DNA of 64,000 nt from Dechloromonas sp. UBA6271. GTDB taxonomy: Bacteria > Pseudomonadota > Gammaproteobacteria > Burkholderiales > Rhodocyclaceae. The notes under the pieces were generated by a model. The model was not told the DNA's origin, did not search any database, and saw only the letters and a program-made list of their open reading frames with translations. The translations under genes and the position numbers were made by a program. How positions within the stretch are numbered: the stretch's first letter is position 1; every line of letters starts with the position of its first letter. This document shows, in pieces, positions 1 to 9,640 of this stretch. Where the stretch lies: positions 14,761 to 78,760 of the forward strand of contig DJUX01000035.1 of assembly GCA_002440665.1 (NCBI GenBank). Direction: 5' to 3'.

Positions 1-806
1 TGCTCGGGTTGTGCGTCGGCAGTTTTCTCAACGTTGTCATTCACCGCCTGCCCAGGATGATGGAGCAGGACTGGCATGCGCAATGCGCGGATTTGCGCGG
101 TGAAACACCGTCGACCGCAACAGCCCTGACGCTGGCCCGCCCGCGTTCCCGTTGTCCGTCCTGCGGCCATCAGATCACCGCGCTCGAGAATATCCCGATC
201 ATCAGCTACCTGCTTCTGCGCGGCCGGTGTTCAAGTTGCGGCACGTCGATCTCGCCACGCTACCCGGTGATCGAGGCTATCGCCGGGCTGCTCTCAGCTT
301 ACGCCGTCTGGCATTTTGGGCCGACGCTGCAAGGGGCCGGGGCCTTGCTGCTAATCTGGGCGCTGATTGCTCTGACGGGCATCGATTTCGACACTCAACT
401 GCTTCCCGATTCGATCACTTTGCCGCTCCTTTGGCTCGGACTTGCCTTCAACCTGGCCGGCACCTACGTCGATCTCTTTTCGGCTGTAATCGGCGCGATG
501 ATCGGATATCTGACACTGTGGTCAATTTTTTGGCTGTTCAAGCTGGCAACCGGCAAGGAGGGCATGGGGTTTGGCGATTTCAAGCTTCTCGCCGCGCTCG
601 GCGCTTGGCTTGGCTGGCAGATGCTGCCTGCCATCATCCTGCTCTCATCGATCGTCGGTGCCGCAGTCGGCATCAGCCTGATTGTCACTACCCGGCATGG
701 TCGGAACACCCCCATTCCGTTTGGACCATACCTCGCAGCCGCCGGCGTCATCGCGCTGTTTTGGGGGCCTCAGCTGACCCGCGGCTATCTCGGCTTGATG
801 GCTTGA
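1..806 (+). CDS. pilD: Prepilin peptidase / N-methyltransferase PilD (5' partial)
   Basis: Inner-membrane aspartic peptidase that cleaves type IV prepilins and type II pseudopilins and N-methylates the new N-terminus. The gene is cut by the window edge: the frame is open from base 3 and reads LGLCVGSFLN, the conserved first helix, so roughly 20-30 N-terminal residues are missing. Two CxxC pairs (CPSC and CSSC) form the cytoplasmic zinc site. The catalytic aspartates lie in GIDFDTQLLPD and GMGFGDFKLL. The rest is a run of hydrophobic helices ending at LGLMA. A candidate substrate, a pseudopilin, is encoded at 57721-58410. Assignment to PilD rather than another prepilin peptidase rests on the methylase-type zinc motif. 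Confidence 0.95.
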   Translation, partial: LGLCVGSFLNVVIHRLPRMMEQDWHAQCADLRGETPSTATALTLARPRSRCPSCGHQITALENIPIISYLLLRGRCSSCGTSISPRYPVIEAIAGLLSAYAVWHFGPTLQGAGALLLIWALIALTGIDFDTQLLPDSITLPLLWLGLAFNLAGTYVDLFSAVIGAMIGYLTLWSIFWLFKLATGKEGMGFGDFKLLAALGAWLGWQMLPAIILLSSIVGAAVGISLIVTTRHGRNTPIPFGPYLAAAGVIALFWGPQLTRGYLGLMA

Positions 807-878
807 AATTTTCCGCCCAAACCACAACTTAAGATAGCCTCACTTCTCGGTTACAATTCAAGGTTTTGGAGGATTCCC

Positions 879-1142
879 ATGCCGATTTACGAATATCGCT
901 GTGACGCCTGCGGCTTCCAGAAAGAACATCTGCAAAAGATGAGCGAGCCGCAACTGACAACCTGCCCGGAATGCGGCAAGGAAAGCTACAGCAAGTTGCT
1001 CTCTGCCGCCGGTTTCCAGCTCAAGGGCAACGGCTGGTATGCCACCGACTTCAAGGGCGGCAGCAAACCCACGCCGAAAGCGGACAGCACCCCGCCATGC
1101 CAGGGCGGATCGGGAGCATGCACTCCGTGCGCGGCCAGCTGA
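879..1142 (+). CDS. FmdB-family zinc-ribbon regulatory protein
   Basis: An 87-residue protein of the FmdB/CxxC_CxxC_SSSS family. It starts MPIYEYRCDACG and has two CxxC knuckles (CDAC near residue 10 and CPEC near residue 33) that should bind one zinc ion. The C-terminus is rich in Gly, Pro and Cys (GGSGACTPCAAS). A good ribosome site (ggagg) lies before the ATG. The 3' end overlaps the next gene by about 25 bases, which suggests co-transcription with the DUF502 protein and aspS, an arrangement often seen in beta-proteobacteria. The cellular role of this family is not settled. Confidence 0.88.
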   Translation: MPIYEYRCDACGFQKEHLQKMSEPQLTTCPECGKESYSKLLSAAGFQLKGNGWYATDFKGGSKPTPKADSTPPCQGGSGACTPCAAS

Positions 1143-1756
1143 TCAAACGCTATTTCATCACCGGACTCCTGATCTGGGTACCGCTGGTCATTACCGGCTG
1201 GGTACTGTCGTTCATCGTCAGTACGCTGGATCAATCGCTGCGGCTGCTTCCTGAAGCGATTCATCCGCAAACGCTCTTCGGCTTCGCGATTCCCGGTGCC
1301 GGTGCGCTGCTGACATTGGCGATGATTCTGCTGACCGGCCTGCTTGCCGCCAATTTCATCGGCCAGAAACTGGTTATCTGGTGGGAAATGCTCCTTGCGC
1401 GGATTCCAGTCGTCAATTCCGTATACAACAGCGTCAAGCAGGTATCGGACACACTTTTTTCGTCCAATGGCAACGCCTTCCGCAAGGCTCTGCTCGTCCA
1501 ATATCCACGAGAAGGAAGCTGGACCATCGCCTTCCTGACCGGCAAGCCCGGCGGCGATGTCCTCAATCATCTGGACGGCGAGTACGTCAGCGTTTACGTG
1601 CCGACCACCCCGAACCCGACCTCCGGGTTTTTCCTGATGATGCCCAAGCGCGATGTCGTCGAACTCGACATGACCGTCGACGAAGCCCTCAAATACATTA
1701 TCTCGATGGGTGTCGTGGCACCGCCACCGCACACCCGCGTCATCACCAACACCTAG
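1118..1756 (+). CDS. DUF502 family membrane protein
   Basis: A 212-residue membrane protein of the DUF502 family, function unknown. I chose the ATG at 1118 (MHSVRGQLIKRYFITG) because the conserved family sequence begins there, although the frame is open further upstream. Two hydrophobic segments (about residues 10-35 and 50-75) are followed by the family signatures ARIPVVNSVYNSVKQV and GEYVSVYVPTTPNPTSGFF. The C-terminal part lies outside the membrane. It overlaps the FmdB-type gene by 25 bases and ends 19 bases before aspS, so the three form one transcription unit. Confidence 0.85.
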   Translation: MHSVRGQLIKRYFITGLLIWVPLVITGWVLSFIVSTLDQSLRLLPEAIHPQTLFGFAIPGAGALLTLAMILLTGLLAANFIGQKLVIWWEMLLARIPVVNSVYNSVKQVSDTLFSSNGNAFRKALLVQYPREGSWTIAFLTGKPGGDVLNHLDGEYVSVYVPTTPNPTSGFFLMMPKRDVVELDMTVDEALKYIISMGVVAPPPHTRVITNT

Positions 1757-1775
1757 AATCAAACCGGAAAGCTTC

Positions 1776-3578
<1,803 letters not shown>

Positions 3579-3584
3579 GCCGGT

Positions 3585-4064
3585 ATGCAAACCTGGCTGC
3601 GCTTCCTGATCGTCGCCTGGCTGGCGATCGGGAGCGCGCTGGGCCTGGCCCGCGAGAATGTTGCAGTCGACTGGGTTTTACTGGCCGAATTGCCGAACGA
3701 GGCACAGAAAACGCTTGTCCTGATAAAGAATGACGGGCCTTTTCCCTATCGGCGCGACGGTGTCGTCTTCGGCAACTACGAAAAGCGCCTGCCGCTCCGC
3801 CAGCGCGGCTACTACCGCGAATACACCGTCAAGACGCCAGGCAGTCGCGACCGCGGCGCACGGCGCATCATCGCCGGACGTGCCGACGACTACTACTACA
3901 CCGACGACCATTACCGGTCCTTCAGACGCATCCAGGATACACCGTCAAGACGCCAGGCAGTCGCGACCGCGGCGCACGGCGCATCATCGCCGGACGTGCC
4001 GACGACTACTACTACACCGACGACCATTACCGGTCCTTCAGACGCATCCAGGAATAGCCCATGA
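3585..4064 (+). CDS. Secreted guanyl-specific ribonuclease (barnase/RNase N1-T1 family) with a frameshifted C-terminal tail
   Basis: A 159-residue extracellular RNase of the barnase/RNase Sa fold. A hydrophobic signal peptide covers about residues 1-22. The catalytic elements are complete: Glu in YYREYTV (about residue 79), basic residues in SRDRGARRI (88-94) and His in DDHYRSF (about 109). The family normally stops just after RSFRRIQ. Here an exact 116-base tandem duplication (3821-3936 and 3937-4052) follows. Because 116 is not a multiple of three, the second copy is read in another frame and adds about 42 Thr/Pro/Ser-rich residues. The original stop (TAG at 4055) is bypassed and the new stop TGA overlaps the ATG of the barstar-like gene. 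Without the duplication the protein would be about 118 residues. Whether the tail is tolerated, or is an assembly artefact, cannot be decided from sequence alone. Confidence 0.85.
   Translation: MQTWLRFLIVAWLAIGSALGLARENVAVDWVLLAELPNEAQKTLVLIKNDGPFPYRRDGVVFGNYEKRLPLRQRGYYREYTVKTPGSRDRGARRIIAGRADDYYYTDDHYRSFRRIQDTPSRRQAVATAAHGASSPDVPTTTTTPTTITGPSDASRNSP
3821..4053 (+). repeat. Exact tandem duplication, period 116 bp, two copies
   Basis: Bases 3821-3936 are repeated without any mismatch at 3937-4052, with one extra base of shared identity at the end. The unit carries the last third of the RNase gene, including the Arg and His catalytic codons. The identity of the two copies implies a very recent event or an assembly error. 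Confidence 0.97.
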
Positions 4065-4489
4065 GCGACCAGCTTCTCAGCAAGTCCGAACAAGCCGGGA
4101 TCTATTACCTGGCGGCTGCTCGCCGCAACATGATCGAAAATGTCGCCCGGCAGCTCCAGTTCCGTCATTGGCATTTGGAAATAGCCCCCGGGCAGATGGC
4201 TGGCGCGGTGCTAGAGCAGATTGGGAAGGTTCTGCATTTTCCGGAATGGTACGGCGCAAATTTCGATGCGCTGCACGACTGCCTGACCGACCCCGAGTGC
4301 CTGCCCGGCACCGGCCACATCCTGACGATCAGCGGCTGCAACGGCCTGCGAAGCAGCGACCCGGAGGGCTTCGCCACCCTGCTGGAAGTATTCAAGGCGG
4401 CGACCGACGACCTGCGCCAGACAGGCGTTGCGCTCTGGATCCTGCTAGACAAACCGCTACCCGGCATCCGTTCGCTACCTGCGGCATGA
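4061..4489 (+). CDS. Barstar-family RNase inhibitor
   Basis: A 142-residue intracellular protein with the barstar signature HFPEWYGANFDALHDCLTD near residue 65, the region that in barstar contacts the RNase active site. There is no signal peptide, as expected for a cytoplasmic inhibitor. It has an N-terminal extension of about 35 residues before the barstar domain. It lies directly downstream of a barnase-family RNase; the stop of the RNase and the start of this gene now share the sequence ATGA, and its own stop overlaps the ATG of nudB in the same way. The gene order suggests it protects the cell from the neighbouring secreted RNase (inference from family and position). Confidence 0.88.
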   Translation: MSDQLLSKSEQAGIYYLAAARRNMIENVARQLQFRHWHLEIAPGQMAGAVLEQIGKVLHFPEWYGANFDALHDCLTDPECLPGTGHILTISGCNGLRSSDPEGFATLLEVFKAATDDLRQTGVALWILLDKPLPGIRSLPAA

Positions 4490-4938
4490 CGGGTTTCAAG
4501 CAGCCCGTTTCGGTTCTCGTCGTCATTTTCACGCCTGCGCTCGAGGTGCTGCTGCTCGAACGTGCCGCCCACCCCGGCTTCTGGCAATCGGTCACTGGCA
4601 GCCGCGAGGCCGACGAAGAACTGACCGCCACGGCTTGTCGCGAGGTGACCGAGGAAACCGGCATTGACACCGTCCGCTACCCACCGGAAGACTGGCACAT
4701 CACCAACACCTTCGAGATTTTCGCCGAGTGGCGGCATCGCTATGCACCGGACATCACCCAGAACACCGAGCACGTATTCGGCCTGCAACTTCCCGAGAAG
4801 TGCGAGATCGCCATCGCCCCCGGCGAACATCGCGACTGGCTCTGGATGCCCTGGCAGGCGGCGGCTGAACGCTGTTTCTCGTGGAGCAACCGGGATGCAA
4901 TCCTTCTGCTGCCCGAAAGACTGATTCGGAGCTCTTGA
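4486..4938 (+). CDS. nudB: Dihydroneopterin triphosphate diphosphatase (Nudix)
   Basis: A Nudix hydrolase of 150 residues, the same length as E. coli NudB, acting in folate synthesis by removing pyrophosphate from dihydroneopterin triphosphate. The Nudix box reads GSREADEELTATACREVTEETG (residues about 37-58; the key residues REVTEET are intact). The N-terminus KQPVSVLVVIF and the C-terminal WSNRDAI match the family. The start at 4486 overlaps the barstar stop (ATGA). Proximity to aspS is also seen in E. coli, so the RNase/barstar pair looks inserted between aspS and nudB. Confidence 0.92.
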   Translation: MTGFKQPVSVLVVIFTPALEVLLLERAAHPGFWQSVTGSREADEELTATACREVTEETGIDTVRYPPEDWHITNTFEIFAEWRHRYAPDITQNTEHVFGLQLPEKCEIAIAPGEHRDWLWMPWQAAAERCFSWSNRDAILLLPERLIRSS

Positions 4939-4961
4939 AACGCCAGCGACACCCCTTATAT
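4934..4961 (+). promoter_or_regulatory. Sigma-32-like heat-shock promoter before hsp20
   Basis: CTTGAAA (4934-4940) and CCCCTTATAT (4952-4961), with 12 bases between CTTGAA and CCCC, resemble the sigma-32 -35 (CTTGAAA) and -10 (CCCCATNTA) elements. The -35 overlaps the nudB stop codon. It lies about 40 bases before the hsp20 ATG. Confidence 0.7.
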
Positions 4962-4998
4962 TGGTCTCAGCAACACCTGATCAACAAAGGAGACCACC

Positions 4999-5415
4999 AT
5001 GGCAAACATCACCCGACTCGACCCCCTCGACGACCTGTTCCGTGGCTTTTTTGTCCGGCCAGTCGATTTCAACGGCACCACGCAGCAGCCTCCAAGCATC
5101 AAGATGGACGTCAAGGAACAGGGCGATAATTACCTCGTCCATGCCGAACTACCCGGCGTCAAGAAGGAAGACATCCATGTCGTCGTCGACGGCAACCAGG
5201 TATCGATCAGCGCCGAAATCAAGCAGGAAAAGGAAGTCAGGGAAGGTGAGCGCGTCCTGCGTTCCGAACGCTATTTCGGCAAGGTTTCACGCTCGTTCCA
5301 GATGGGCCAGGAGATCGACGATGCCAAGGCTACGGCCAAATTCAACGAAGGCGTCCTCGAACTGACCCTGCCCAAGCGCGCCGCCAGCCCGAACAAGCGG
5401 CTGACCGTCGAATAA
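4999..5415 (+). CDS. Small heat-shock protein, Hsp20/alpha-crystallin family
   Basis: A 138-residue holdase chaperone that binds unfolding proteins. The alpha-crystallin domain covers about residues 35-130, with the typical strands ELPGVKKEDIHVVVDGNQV and RSERYFGKVSRSF. The C-terminal tail ends in the ASPNKRLTVE form common in beta-proteobacteria. A strong ribosome site (aaaggaga) precedes the ATG. A sigma-32-like promoter lies upstream and a strong terminator downstream, so it is probably a single-gene heat-induced unit. Confidence 0.93.
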   Translation: MANITRLDPLDDLFRGFFVRPVDFNGTTQQPPSIKMDVKEQGDNYLVHAELPGVKKEDIHVVVDGNQVSISAEIKQEKEVREGERVLRSERYFGKVSRSFQMGQEIDDAKATAKFNEGVLELTLPKRAASPNKRLTVE

Positions 5416-5431
5416 TCGGCGCCACGCCCGA

Positions 5432-5464
5432 GAAAAAGGCCGGACCCCGTTCCGGCCTTTTTCT
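5432..5464 (+). terminator. Rho-independent terminator after hsp20
   Basis: Stem aaaaaggccgga / tccggcctttttc with a short CCCCGT loop and a terminal T run. It ends about 36 bases before argB. Confidence 0.88.
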
Positions 5465-5500
5465 TTGTACAATCCGCGGCGATTCAACTTGGAGCCCGCC

Positions 5501-6388
5501 ATGAGCATCGAAGACCTCACCCCCGGCATCAAGGCCGCCGTTCTGGCCGAAGCCCTGCCTTACATCAAGCGCTTCCACGGCAAGACCATCGTCGTCAAGT
5601 ATGGCGGCAACGCGATGACCGACGAGCACCTGAAGAGCTGCTTCGCGCGCGATGTCGTGCTACTCGAACTGGTCGGCTTCAACATCGTCGTCGTGCACGG
5701 CGGTGGCCCGCAGATCGAAAACCTGCTCGCCCGTGTCGGCAAGAAGGGCGAGTTCATCCAGGGCATGCGCGTCACTGATGCCGAAACCATGGAAGTCGTC
5801 GAAATGGTCCTCGGCGGCCAGGTCAACAAGGACATCGTCAACCTGATCAACCAGCACGGCGGCAAGGCCGTCGGCCTGACCGGCAAGGATGGCAACTTCA
5901 TCCGTGCCAAAAAGCTGATGCTGGAGGACAAGGACAACCCCGGCGACCTGATCGACGTCGGCCAAGTCGGCCAGATCACGCAGATCGACCCGTCGCTGAT
6001 CGACCACCTCGACCGGGGCGCCTTCATTCCGGTCATCGCTCCGATCGGCGTCGGCAAGGATGGCGAAACCTACAATATCAACGCCGATGTCGTCGCCGGC
6101 AAGATCGCCGAAGTGCTCAAGGCCGAGAAATTGGTTCTGCTCACCAACACCCCCGGCGTGCTCGACAAGGAAGGCAATTTGATCACCGGCATCACGCCCA
6201 AGCAGATCGACGAAATGGTCGAGGACGGTACCCTCTCCGGCGGCATGCTGCCGAAGATCGGCTCAGCGCTCGACGCGGCACGCAACGGCGTCAAGGGCGT
6301 GCACATCATCGACGGCCGCGTCGAGCACGCGCTGCTGCTGGAAATCCTAACCGACCACGGGGTCGGGACGATGATCAAGTCGCACTAA
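5501..6388 (+). CDS. argB: Acetylglutamate kinase
   Basis: Phosphorylates N-acetylglutamate, the second step of arginine synthesis. It is 295 residues long, as in other beta-proteobacteria. The glycine-rich nucleotide site KYGGNAMTD (about residue 37), VVHGGGPQIENLL (substrate site), and NINADVVAGKIAEVLKAEKL identify the amino-acid kinase fold. The ATG at 5501 with an upstream ggag was chosen over the open frame that extends into the terminator. The gene ends exactly one base before the next ATG, so it is co-transcribed with the HAD gene. Confidence 0.97.
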   Translation: MSIEDLTPGIKAAVLAEALPYIKRFHGKTIVVKYGGNAMTDEHLKSCFARDVVLLELVGFNIVVVHGGGPQIENLLARVGKKGEFIQGMRVTDAETMEVVEMVLGGQVNKDIVNLINQHGGKAVGLTGKDGNFIRAKKLMLEDKDNPGDLIDVGQVGQITQIDPSLIDHLDRGAFIPVIAPIGVGKDGETYNINADVVAGKIAEVLKAEKLVLLTNTPGVLDKEGNLITGITPKQIDEMVEDGTLSGGMLPKIGSALDAARNGVKGVHIIDGRVEHALLLEILTDHGVGTMIKSH

Positions 6389-7030
6389 ATGAAGTCCGGT
6401 CGCACCTGGCTGTTCGACCTCGACAACACCCTCCACAACGCGACCCCCCACATCTTTCCCCACATCAACCGCTCGATGCGCGACTACATCGAGCGGCATC
6501 TGGGCGTCGACCGGCACGAAGCGACGCGCATCCGGCAGGATTACTGGGTGCGCTACGGCGCCACACTGCTCGGCCTGATCCGCCATCACGGCACCGACCC
6601 CGACCATTTCCTGCGGGAAACGCACCAGTTTCCCGACCTGCGCCGCCTCGTCGTCTTCGAGCGCCCGGTTATCCACGCCCTGCGTCGCCTGCGCGGGCGC
6701 AAAATCATCTTTTCCAACGCGCCGCGCCACTACGCCGAGGCCATCCTCGAAATCACCGGCCTGGGTGCCTGCTTCGACGCTGTCTATTCGGTGGAAAACG
6801 TCCGTTACCAGCCCAAGCCGATGCTCGCCGGCTTCCGCACCCTGTTGCGCGCAGAACGGCTCGACCCGCGACGCTGCATCATGGTCGAGGACAGTCTCGC
6901 CAACCTCGTTGCCGCCAAGAAACTCGGCATGAAGACCGTGTGGGTAAGCACTAGCTACCGCCGCTCACCCAGCGTCGATCAAAAAATCACCTCGGTGCTC
7001 GAACTTCCGGAACGCTGCGGTCGACTATAA
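6389..7030 (+). CDS. HAD-superfamily pyrimidine 5'-nucleotidase-like hydrolase
   Basis: A 213-residue HAD phosphatase. The four HAD motifs are visible: DLDNTL near residue 11, SNAP near 107, K in YQPKPML near 143, and VEDSLANL near 165. The sequence is closest to the pyrimidine 5'-nucleotidase subgroup, which dephosphorylates UMP/CMP-type substrates. The ATG directly abuts the argB stop, and slmA follows 45 bases downstream; argB-HAD-slmA is a common order in this group. The substrate is inferred from the subgroup only. Confidence 0.85.
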   Translation: MKSGRTWLFDLDNTLHNATPHIFPHINRSMRDYIERHLGVDRHEATRIRQDYWVRYGATLLGLIRHHGTDPDHFLRETHQFPDLRRLVVFERPVIHALRRLRGRKIIFSNAPRHYAEAILEITGLGACFDAVYSVENVRYQPKPMLAGFRTLLRAERLDPRRCIMVEDSLANLVAAKKLGMKTVWVSTSYRRSPSVDQKITSVLELPERCGRL

Positions 7031-7075
7031 TTTTTGGGCAAAATCCAAAAAGCCATAACGGAGGGAGACAAGACC

Positions 7076-7687
7076 ATGGCGACCAAGCCCGGCGAACGCC
7101 GCCTGCAAATTCTGCAGACCCTGGCCCAGATGCTGGAAACGCCCAAGGGAGAGAAAATCACCACCGCCGCCCTAGCGGCCAAGCTGGAATGTTCCGAAGC
7201 CGCGCTCTATCGCCACTTCGCCAGCAAGGCACAGATGTTCGACGGGCTGATCGAATTCATCGAACAAAGCCTGTTCGGCGTAATCAACCAGATCACCTCC
7301 GAAGAAACCCAGGGGCTCAAGCAGGTGGAATTGATCCTCGGCCTGTTGCTGCGCTTCGCCCAGAAAAATCGCGGCATGACGCGCGTGCTGATTGGCGACG
7401 CCCTGAGCAATGAAAACGAGCGCCTGCAGGCGCGCATCAATACTCTGCTCGACAAGATCGAAGCTGCCCTGAAACAGGCGCTGCGCATCGCCGCGACGCA
7501 GGAAAGCCTGAAACCGGATGCCGATTTCGGCGCGCTGGCCAACCTGCTGCGCTGCTACGTCGTCGGCCGCTGGGAGCAATATACCCGCAGCGGCTTCGTC
7601 CGCGAACCGCTCGCCCAATGGCCGCAACAGTGGCCAATGCTGTACTTCGCCTGCCTGTCGCAGTCGGGCATTCCGGCTAACGCTTGA
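7076..7687 (+). CDS. slmA: Nucleoid occlusion factor SlmA (TetR family)
   Basis: A TetR-fold DNA-binding protein that blocks FtsZ ring assembly over the chromosome. It is 203 residues long. The N-terminal HTH covers about residues 25-60 (ITTAALAAKLECSEAALYRHF). The all-helical C-terminal domain contains the region RGMTRVLIGDALSNENERL typical of SlmA rather than of ligand-binding TetR repressors. The ATG at 7076 has gggag upstream; an in-frame ATG 42 bases earlier lacks a match to family N-termini. Confidence 0.9.
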   Translation: MATKPGERRLQILQTLAQMLETPKGEKITTAALAAKLECSEAALYRHFASKAQMFDGLIEFIEQSLFGVINQITSEETQGLKQVELILGLLLRFAQKNRGMTRVLIGDALSNENERLQARINTLLDKIEAALKQALRIAATQESLKPDADFGALANLLRCYVVGRWEQYTRSGFVREPLAQWPQQWPMLYFACLSQSGIPANA

Positions 7688-7689
7688 AA

Positions 7690-7717
7690 GAAAAAAGGCG
7701 GCTCGTGCCGCCCTTTC
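7690..7717. terminator. Terminator between slmA and hemB
   Basis: Stem aaaggcggc / gccgcccttt with a TCGT loop and A/T runs on both sides. It sits between the two convergent genes and could serve both. Confidence 0.75.
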
Positions 7718-7735
7718 TGCAGCCCCAGAAACAAC

Positions 7736-8737
7736 TCAGCGCTTCAGATACTCCGCCGCATCCAGCGCGAAATAAGTCAGTATGCCGTCTGCCCCGGCCC
7801 GCTTGAAGGCCAGCAGGCTTTCCAGCACGCAAGCCTCCTCATTCAGCCAGCCGTTCTGCGCGGCGGCCTTGAGCATCGCGTACTCGCCGCTGACCTGATA
7901 AGCGTAGGTCGGCACCTTGAACTCGTCCTTGACGCGCCGAACGATGTCCAGATACGGCATGCCCGGCTTGACCATGACCATGTCGGCACCCTCTTCTAGA
8001 TCTAGCGCGACCTCCTTCAGCGCCTCGTCGCCATTCGCCGGGTCCATCTGGTAGGTGTATTTGTTGCCCTTGCCCAGGTTGCCGGCCGAGCCGACCGCGT
8101 CGCGGAAAGGCCCATAGAACGCAGAAGCATACTTGGCGGAATAGGCCAGAATCCGCGTGTAGATTTGCCCAGCCTCATTCAGTTCGGCGCGGATGCGGCC
8201 GATGCGGCCGTCCATCATGTCCGAGGGTGCCACCACATCCGCCCCCGCCTCGGCATGGCACAACGCCTGTTTGGCCAGGACCTCCAGCGTCTCGTCGTTC
8301 AGCACGTAACCTGTCTCGTCGATGAGACCGTCCTGCCCGTGGCTGGTGTAGGGATCGAGCGCCACGTCGGTGATCACGCCCAGTTCCGGGAACTCGCGTT
8401 TCAGCGCGCGCACGACGCGCGGTACCAGGCCATGACTGTTGAACGCCTCTTCCGCAGCGAGCGATTTCAGCGAGCTATCGACCACGGGGAATAGCGCCAG
8501 CGCCGGAATCCCCAGTTTCACCGCGCGCTCGGCGGTTTTCAGCAGCACGTCGAGCGACTGGCGCTCAACGCCTGGCATCGACGCCACCTTCTCGACCCGC
8601 CCTTCACCATCCAGAACGAAAACAGGGTAAATGAAGTCGTCGACCGTAAGCACCGACTCACGCATCAGCCGACGGGAAAAATCATCGCGCCGCATCCGGC
8701 GCATGCGGGTTCCAGGGAAATGCCCGGTTGCACTCAT
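7736..8737 (-). CDS. hemB: Delta-aminolevulinic acid dehydratase (porphobilinogen synthase)
   Basis: Condenses two aminolevulinate molecules to porphobilinogen in haem synthesis. It is 333 residues long. The metal-site region reads DVALDPYTSHGQDG, with Asp in place of the Cys cluster of the zinc enzymes, so this should be a Mg-dependent form. The Schiff-base lysine is in MVKPGMPYLD and the second active-site lysine in NKYTYQMDPANGDEAL. The arginine-rich N-terminus (TRMRRMRRDDFSRRL) is typical. It is transcribed toward slmA. Confidence 0.96.
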   Translation of the reverse strand: MSATGHFPGTRMRRMRRDDFSRRLMRESVLTVDDFIYPVFVLDGEGRVEKVASMPGVERQSLDVLLKTAERAVKLGIPALALFPVVDSSLKSLAAEEAFNSHGLVPRVVRALKREFPELGVITDVALDPYTSHGQDGLIDETGYVLNDETLEVLAKQALCHAEAGADVVAPSDMMDGRIGRIRAELNEAGQIYTRILAYSAKYASAFYGPFRDAVGSAGNLGKGNKYTYQMDPANGDEALKEVALDLEEGADMVMVKPGMPYLDIVRRVKDEFKVPTYAYQVSGEYAMLKAAAQNGWLNEEACVLESLLAFKRAGADGILTYFALDAAEYLKR

Positions 8738-8869
8738 GTTTCGACCTCAAACCATTCAAATTGCAGATTCTTGTTCGCTGTGGAACTTTTCGCATTGACC
8801 CACGTCAGAGTCAGCAGATGGCACGCGCTGTCTCCCGCTTCACCTCCCTGAGCGGGTGCCTTGACCACG

Positions 8870-9532
8870 TTAAGGCATTTTGGCCCCCGGACCCCCCTTA
8901 TCCGGGGGTCTTTTGTTTTCCGCCACCTTTTTCTCGATCTCCAACCACCCGGCAAGCACCGCCTCCGCCTCTTCGACACCCGTCTTTTTGAGGCTGGAGA
9001 AGAGTTGCACCGAATACAGTTCGGCATCGCCCCATGTCGCCAGCTCCGCCTTGACCGAACGCAAGGCTTTTGTCTGCTCCTGCCGGCTCAGCTTGTCAGC
9101 CTTCGAAAGCAGCACGTGGATGGGACGCCCCGTGGGTCGGAACCAGTCGATCAGGCGCAAATCGAGATCGGTCAGCGGGCGCCTGATGTCCATGATGACG
9201 ACCAGGCCGGCCAGTTGCTCCCGCTTGCTGAGATAAGGCCCGATCAGCCCTTCCCACTGCGAGCGGATCGCCTCCGGCGCCTTGGCATACCCGTATCCGG
9301 GCAGGTCGACAAAGTACTTGCCGTCTGACAGCGTGAAGTAATTGAGATGCTGCGTGCGGCCCGGCGTCTTGCTGACATAAGCCAAGCGCGTGCGTCCGGC
9401 CAAGGTATTGATTGCGGAAGATTTTCCGGCATTGGAACGGCCGGCAAAGGCAATTTCGCGGACCGCATCCTGGGGAAGATCGCGAAGATGGGCGACGGTC
9501 GTAAGAAAAACCGCCTGCTGGAACAAAGGCAT
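8870..9532 (-). CDS. engB: Ribosome biogenesis GTPase EngB/YihA
   Basis: An essential GTPase needed for large ribosomal subunit assembly and, in some bacteria, for division. It has 220 residues. G1 is GRSNAGKSS (about residue 30), G2 contains KTPGRTQ, G3 is DLPGYGYAKAP and G4 is SKADK. The last dozen residues (PPDKGGPGAK) are encoded by a GC-rich terminator-like hairpin at 8889-8919, so this tail is not part of the conserved fold. The gene is divergent from the cytochrome c4 gene, a standard beta-proteobacterial arrangement. Confidence 0.95.
   Translation of the reverse strand: MPLFQQAVFLTTVAHLRDLPQDAVREIAFAGRSNAGKSSAINTLAGRTRLAYVSKTPGRTQHLNYFTLSDGKYFVDLPGYGYAKAPEAIRSQWEGLIGPYLSKREQLAGLVVIMDIRRPLTDLDLRLIDWFRPTGRPIHVLLSKADKLSRQEQTKALRSVKAELATWGDAELYSVQLFSSLKKTGVEEAEAVLAGWLEIEKKVAENKRPPDKGGPGAKMP
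8889..8919 (+). terminator. Terminator-like hairpin inside the engB 3' end
   Basis: GACCCCC (8890-8896) pairs with GGGGGTC (8904-8910) and is followed by TTTTGTTTT on the + strand. It is oriented against engB and hemB. No + strand gene ends here, so its purpose is unclear. Confidence 0.45.
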
Positions 9533-9640
9533 AAAAAACTCTCAGGAGCCGCCAAGGCGGCGGAGAACTAATATAGAATAGCAGGTTTGTAACTTCCGTT
9601 CCGGCCAAAGCGCCCAAAAACGCGCATTAGGAGTTCGAAA

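Noticed and set aside
3937..4057. Second copy of the RNase 3' end as a separate gene
   Set aside because: It has no start codon or ribosome site in the original frame; it is only the duplicated segment.
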